From Sphingomonadales bacterium UBA6171 (lineage in GTDB: Bacteria > Pseudomonadota > Alphaproteobacteria > Sphingomonadales > Sphingomonadaceae): DNA of 9,654 bases. The number at the start of each line of letters is the position of its first letter. The first letter of the stretch is position 1. The notes beneath the pieces are model-generated. The model worked only from the letters and a program-made list of their open reading frames with translations. It did no database searches and had not been told where the DNA came from. The DNA lies in the NCBI GenBank assembly GCA_002422985.1, contig DITZ01000104.1, positions 1 through 9,654 of the forward strand, read 5' to 3'. Shown in pieces: positions 7,827 through 9,654 of the stretch. The translations under genes and the position numbers were made by a program.

Positions 7827-8144
7827 ATGGCGAAAAAACCGCTCGACCCCAATCTCGCGGCGCTGCTGGATTCGATCCGCGCGACCGTGGGCGGGGCGCA
7901 GGCGGATGTGCCGGCACCGGCAGCGGAAGATCAGCCGGCCGCTGCCCCAGCCGCACTGGCCGCCGACGCACTGGCCGCCGCCGCGCCGCCCGCCGCCGCA
8001 CCGGTCGGGCCGGGGCCAAGCGTGGAGGCCTTTTTCGCCGACCTCATCCGCCCGCAGGTCAAGGCCTGGCTCGACGCCAATTTGCCGGAGCTGGTGCAGA
8101 AGATAACCGCGGAAGAAATTGCCCGGCTGATCGACAAGCCATGA
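7827..8144 (+). CDS. Short PopZ-type protein (DUF2497, cell-pole organising)
   Basis: Predicted relative of PopZ, the alphaproteobacterial protein that self-assembles at cell poles and anchors the chromosome through ParB. At 105 residues it is shorter than Caulobacter PopZ (177). Three parts are visible. The N-terminal helix LAALLDSIRATVG (11-23) corresponds to the EEILASIRRI-type helix of the family. A Pro/Ala-rich low-complexity linker (27-63) carries very few acidic residues. The conserved C-terminal block VEAFFADLIRPQVKAWLDAN (66-85) continues through LPELVQKITAEEIARLI (86-102) and matches the PopZ oligomerisation helices. It begins 2 nt after the tolC stop, with no clear Shine-Dalgarno, so translation probably relies on reinitiation after tolC. 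Family membership is well supported by the C-terminal block; polar organising activity is inferred. Confidence 0.85.
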   Translation: MAKKPLDPNLAALLDSIRATVGGAQADVPAPAAEDQPAAAPAALAADALAAAAPPAAAPVGPGPSVEAFFADLIRPQVKAWLDANLPELVQKITAEEIARLIDKP

Positions 8145-8160
8145 CGCGGCCATAGCCGAT

Positions 8161-8176
8161 TCTGCCATAGGGCAGA
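8161..8176 (+). repeat. Perfect 6-bp hairpin TCTGCC-ATAG-GGCAGA
   Basis: TCTGCC and GGCAGA pair exactly around a 4-nt loop, 17 nt after the popZ stop. No T-run follows, so an intrinsic terminator is not indicated. It may stabilise the 3' end of the upstream mRNA or be chance in GC-rich DNA. Confidence 0.4.
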
Positions 8177-8238
8177 CAGCCGCCATCCCCGCCATCGGCA
8201 AGCCTTTGTCGGCAAATAGCTTCCAAATTGCGCGCTGA

Positions 8239-8253
8239 GCGGCTAGCTGCCGC
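8239..8253 (+). promoter_or_regulatory. Small hairpin over the valS ribosome-binding region
   Basis: GCGGC (8239-8243) pairs with GCCGC (8249-8253) around the loop TAGCT and ends 2 nt before the valS ATG. It occupies the place where a Shine-Dalgarno sequence would sit, and none is evident. An in-frame TAG at 8244-8246 excludes an upstream start, so the ATG at 8256 is fixed. Confidence 0.4.
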
Positions 8254-8255
8254 CC

Positions 8256-9654
8256 ATGCTGCCCAAGACCTTTGACCCCGCCACTATCGAGACCCGCTGG
8301 TATAGCCATTGGGAAAAGTCCGGCGCGTTCCGCCCGTCGCGTCCCGATGCCCGGCCCTTCACCATCGTGCTGCCGCCGCCCAACGTAACGGGCACGCTGC
8401 ACATCGGCCATGCGCTCAATCAGACATTGCAGGATATCCTGATCCGCTGGCAGCGGCTGCGCGGCCGCGACGCGCGTTGGGTGGTGGGCACCGATCATGC
8501 CGGCATCGCCACGCAGATGGTGGTGGAGCGCAGCATCGCCGCCGAGGGGCTGACCCGGCAAAGCCTTGGGCGCGACGCCTTCCTGGAAAAAGTGTGGGCC
8601 TGGAAAGAGCAATCCGGCGGCGCGATCATGCGGCAGATGCGCCGGCTGGGCGCCTCGTGCGACTGGGCGGGCGAGCGCTTCACCATGGACGCGGGCTTCA
8701 CCGAGGCCGTGACCCATGTGTTCGTGACACTGCACGAACGCGGCCTCATCTATCGCGACAAGCGGCTGGTGAACTGGGATCCGAAATTCCAGACGGCCAT
8801 TTCCGATCTGGAAGTCGAAACCCGCGAAGTGCATGGCCATTTCTGGCACTTCCGCTATCCGCTGGCCGATGGCAGCGGGCATCTTGTGGTGGCCACCACA
8901 AGGCCCGAAACCATGCTGGGCGACACCGCCGTCGCCGTCAATCCGGCGGACGAACGCTATACCCATCTGGTGGGGCAATTGATTGCGCACCCGCTGACCG
9001 GCCGGGAAATCCCGGTGATCGCCGATGAATGGGCCGATCCCGAACTGGGCACCGGCTGCGTGAAAATCACCCCCGCGCATGATTTCAACGACTGGGCGGT
9101 CTATGAACGCCACCGCGACATCGGCTGGATCAATGTGCTGGACAGCCACGCCGCCATCGGCACCGACGAGCTGATCCCGCCAGCCTATCGCGGGCTGGAC
9201 CGGTTCGAGGCGCGCAGGCGCATCGTCGCCGACATGGAAGACGCCGGGCTGCTGGACCGGATCGAGGAAAAGCTGGTGCAGGTGCCGCATGGCGACCGCT
9301 CCGGCGTGGTGATCGAGCCATGGCTGACCGACCAATGGTATGTCGATGCCGCCAAACTCTCCACCGAAGCGCTGGCGGCCGTGGCCGACGGCCGCACCAG
9401 CTTTGTGCCCGCCACCTGGCGCAAAACCTATGACAATTGGCTGACCGACATCCAGCCCTGGTGCATTTCCCGCCAGCTGTGGTGGGGGCACCGGATTCCC
9501 GCCTGGTATGCGCCCGACGGCCGCATTTTTGTGGCCGCAACCGAGGCGCAGGCGCAGGCAAAGGCCGGCGAAGGCGTGGCGCTGAAACGCGACGACGACG
9601 TCCTCGACACCTGGTTCTCCTCCGGCCTCTGGCCCTTCGCCACGCTCGGCTGGC
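8256..9654 (+). CDS. valS: Valyl-tRNA synthetase, N-terminal half (runs off window)
   Basis: Charges tRNA-Val with valine in the cytoplasm. The 466 residues present are about half of a class I ValRS. In order: the N-terminal TFDPATIETRWYSHWEKSG (5-23), PPPNVTGTLHIGHALN (40-55) with the HIGH signature at 49-52, VGTDHAGIATQ (77-87), VNWDPKFQTAISDLEVE (172-188), the CP1 editing domain from about 190 to 340 with ATTRPETMLGDTAVAVNP (213-230) and GTGCVKITPAHDFND (265-279), then WCISRQLWWGHRIPAWY (402-418) and DTWFSSGLWPF (451-461) as the catalytic domain resumes. The KMSKS loop, anticodon-binding domain and C-terminal coiled coil lie past the window. PPPNVTGTLHIGH together with the TTRPETMLGDTAVAV editing motif distinguishes ValRS from IleRS and LeuRS. 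No frameshift is seen. Confidence 0.97.
   Translation, partial: MLPKTFDPATIETRWYSHWEKSGAFRPSRPDARPFTIVLPPPNVTGTLHIGHALNQTLQDILIRWQRLRGRDARWVVGTDHAGIATQMVVERSIAAEGLTRQSLGRDAFLEKVWAWKEQSGGAIMRQMRRLGASCDWAGERFTMDAGFTEAVTHVFVTLHERGLIYRDKRLVNWDPKFQTAISDLEVETREVHGHFWHFRYPLADGSGHLVVATTRPETMLGDTAVAVNPADERYTHLVGQLIAHPLTGREIPVIADEWADPELGTGCVKITPAHDFNDWAVYERHRDIGWINVLDSHAAIGTDELIPPAYRGLDRFEARRRIVADMEDAGLLDRIEEKLVQVPHGDRSGVVIEPWLTDQWYVDAAKLSTEALAAVADGRTSFVPATWRKTYDNWLTDIQPWCISRQLWWGHRIPAWYAPDGRIFVAATEAQAQAKAGEGVALKRDDDVLDTWFSSGLWPFATLGW

Larger units (their letters stand above)
8145..8255 (+). other. Leader region before valS
   Basis: These 111 nt hold no ORF of note. They contain a hairpin at 8161-8176, a second at 8239-8253, the direct repeat GCCATAG (8149-8155 and 8164-8170, 15 nt apart) and the direct repeat TCGGCAA (8195-8201 and 8209-8215, 14 nt apart). 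I see no good -35/-10 pair, no terminator T-run and no T-box signature, so whether valS is read from popZ or from its own promoter is open. Confidence 0.45.

Noticed and set aside
6643..8019. Long minus-strand frame opposite tolC and popZ
   Set aside because: Low-complexity Arg/Gly/His product without motifs; the plus strand holds a signal peptide, both OEP repeats and the PopZ start.
8161..8176. Hairpin after popZ as an intrinsic terminator
   Set aside because: The stem is only 6 bp and no T-run follows, so it does not meet the usual form.
8145..8255. T-box or other amino-acid riboswitch before valS
   Set aside because: The gap is too short and shows no T-box core sequence; alphaproteobacteria are not known to use T-boxes for synthetase genes.
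7761..9491. A 576-codon minus-strand frame opposite popZ and valS
   Set aside because: Antisense to an unmistakable ValRS; apparent length results from GC bias.

Overview
The window is GC-rich chromosomal DNA that reads as an alphaproteobacterium, most likely of the order Sphingomonadales. The evidence is the sphingomonad-type zwf-pgl-edd cluster for the Entner-Doudoroff (ED) pathway, the gene order methyltransferase-tolC-popZ-valS that is common in alphaproteobacteria, and a short PopZ-type protein, a family confined to that class. Genus cannot be fixed from the sequence alone. Strong GC skew at third codon positions produces many long antisense shadow frames, which are left out.

Left half (1-5485, minus strand). 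Reading in the direction of transcription: a possible 74-residue ORF of unknown nature (5485-5261), a cytoplasmic GH13 alpha-glucosidase (5264-3669), then zwf (3550-2108), pgl (2115-1420) and edd (1406 to beyond base 1, C-terminus missing). The last three are tightly packed: an 8-nt overlap, then a 13-nt gap. Together they describe one flow. Malto-oligosaccharides taken into the cell are split to glucose. Once phosphorylated by a glucokinase not seen here, glucose-6-phosphate is oxidised by Zwf, the lactone is opened by Pgl, and 6-phosphogluconate is dehydrated by Edd to KDPG.

Middle (5486-5750). A divergent intergenic region of about 265 nt separates the minus-strand carbohydrate genes from the plus-strand set. 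It holds one tentative promoter on each strand and a few short repeats. The leader or small ORF before the glucosidase contains a perfect 9-bp inverted repeat.

Right half (5751-9654, plus strand). A diverged protein-L-isoaspartate methyltransferase-like gene (probable GTG start), a TolC-family outer-membrane efflux protein, a very short PopZ/DUF2497-type pole-organising protein, and the N-terminal half of valyl-tRNA synthetase, cut by the window end. The first three are spaced by 10 and 2 nt and look like one transcription unit. valS follows after 111 nt that contain two small hairpins and no clear Shine-Dalgarno sequence.

I found no tRNA or rRNA gene, mobile element, CRISPR array or attachment site, and nothing that amounts to a new biological system. 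The points most worth a second look are the unexplained 74-residue frame with its internal hairpin, the methyltransferase that lacks the usual isoaspartate-site motif, the hairpin sitting on the valS initiation region, and the minimal PopZ.
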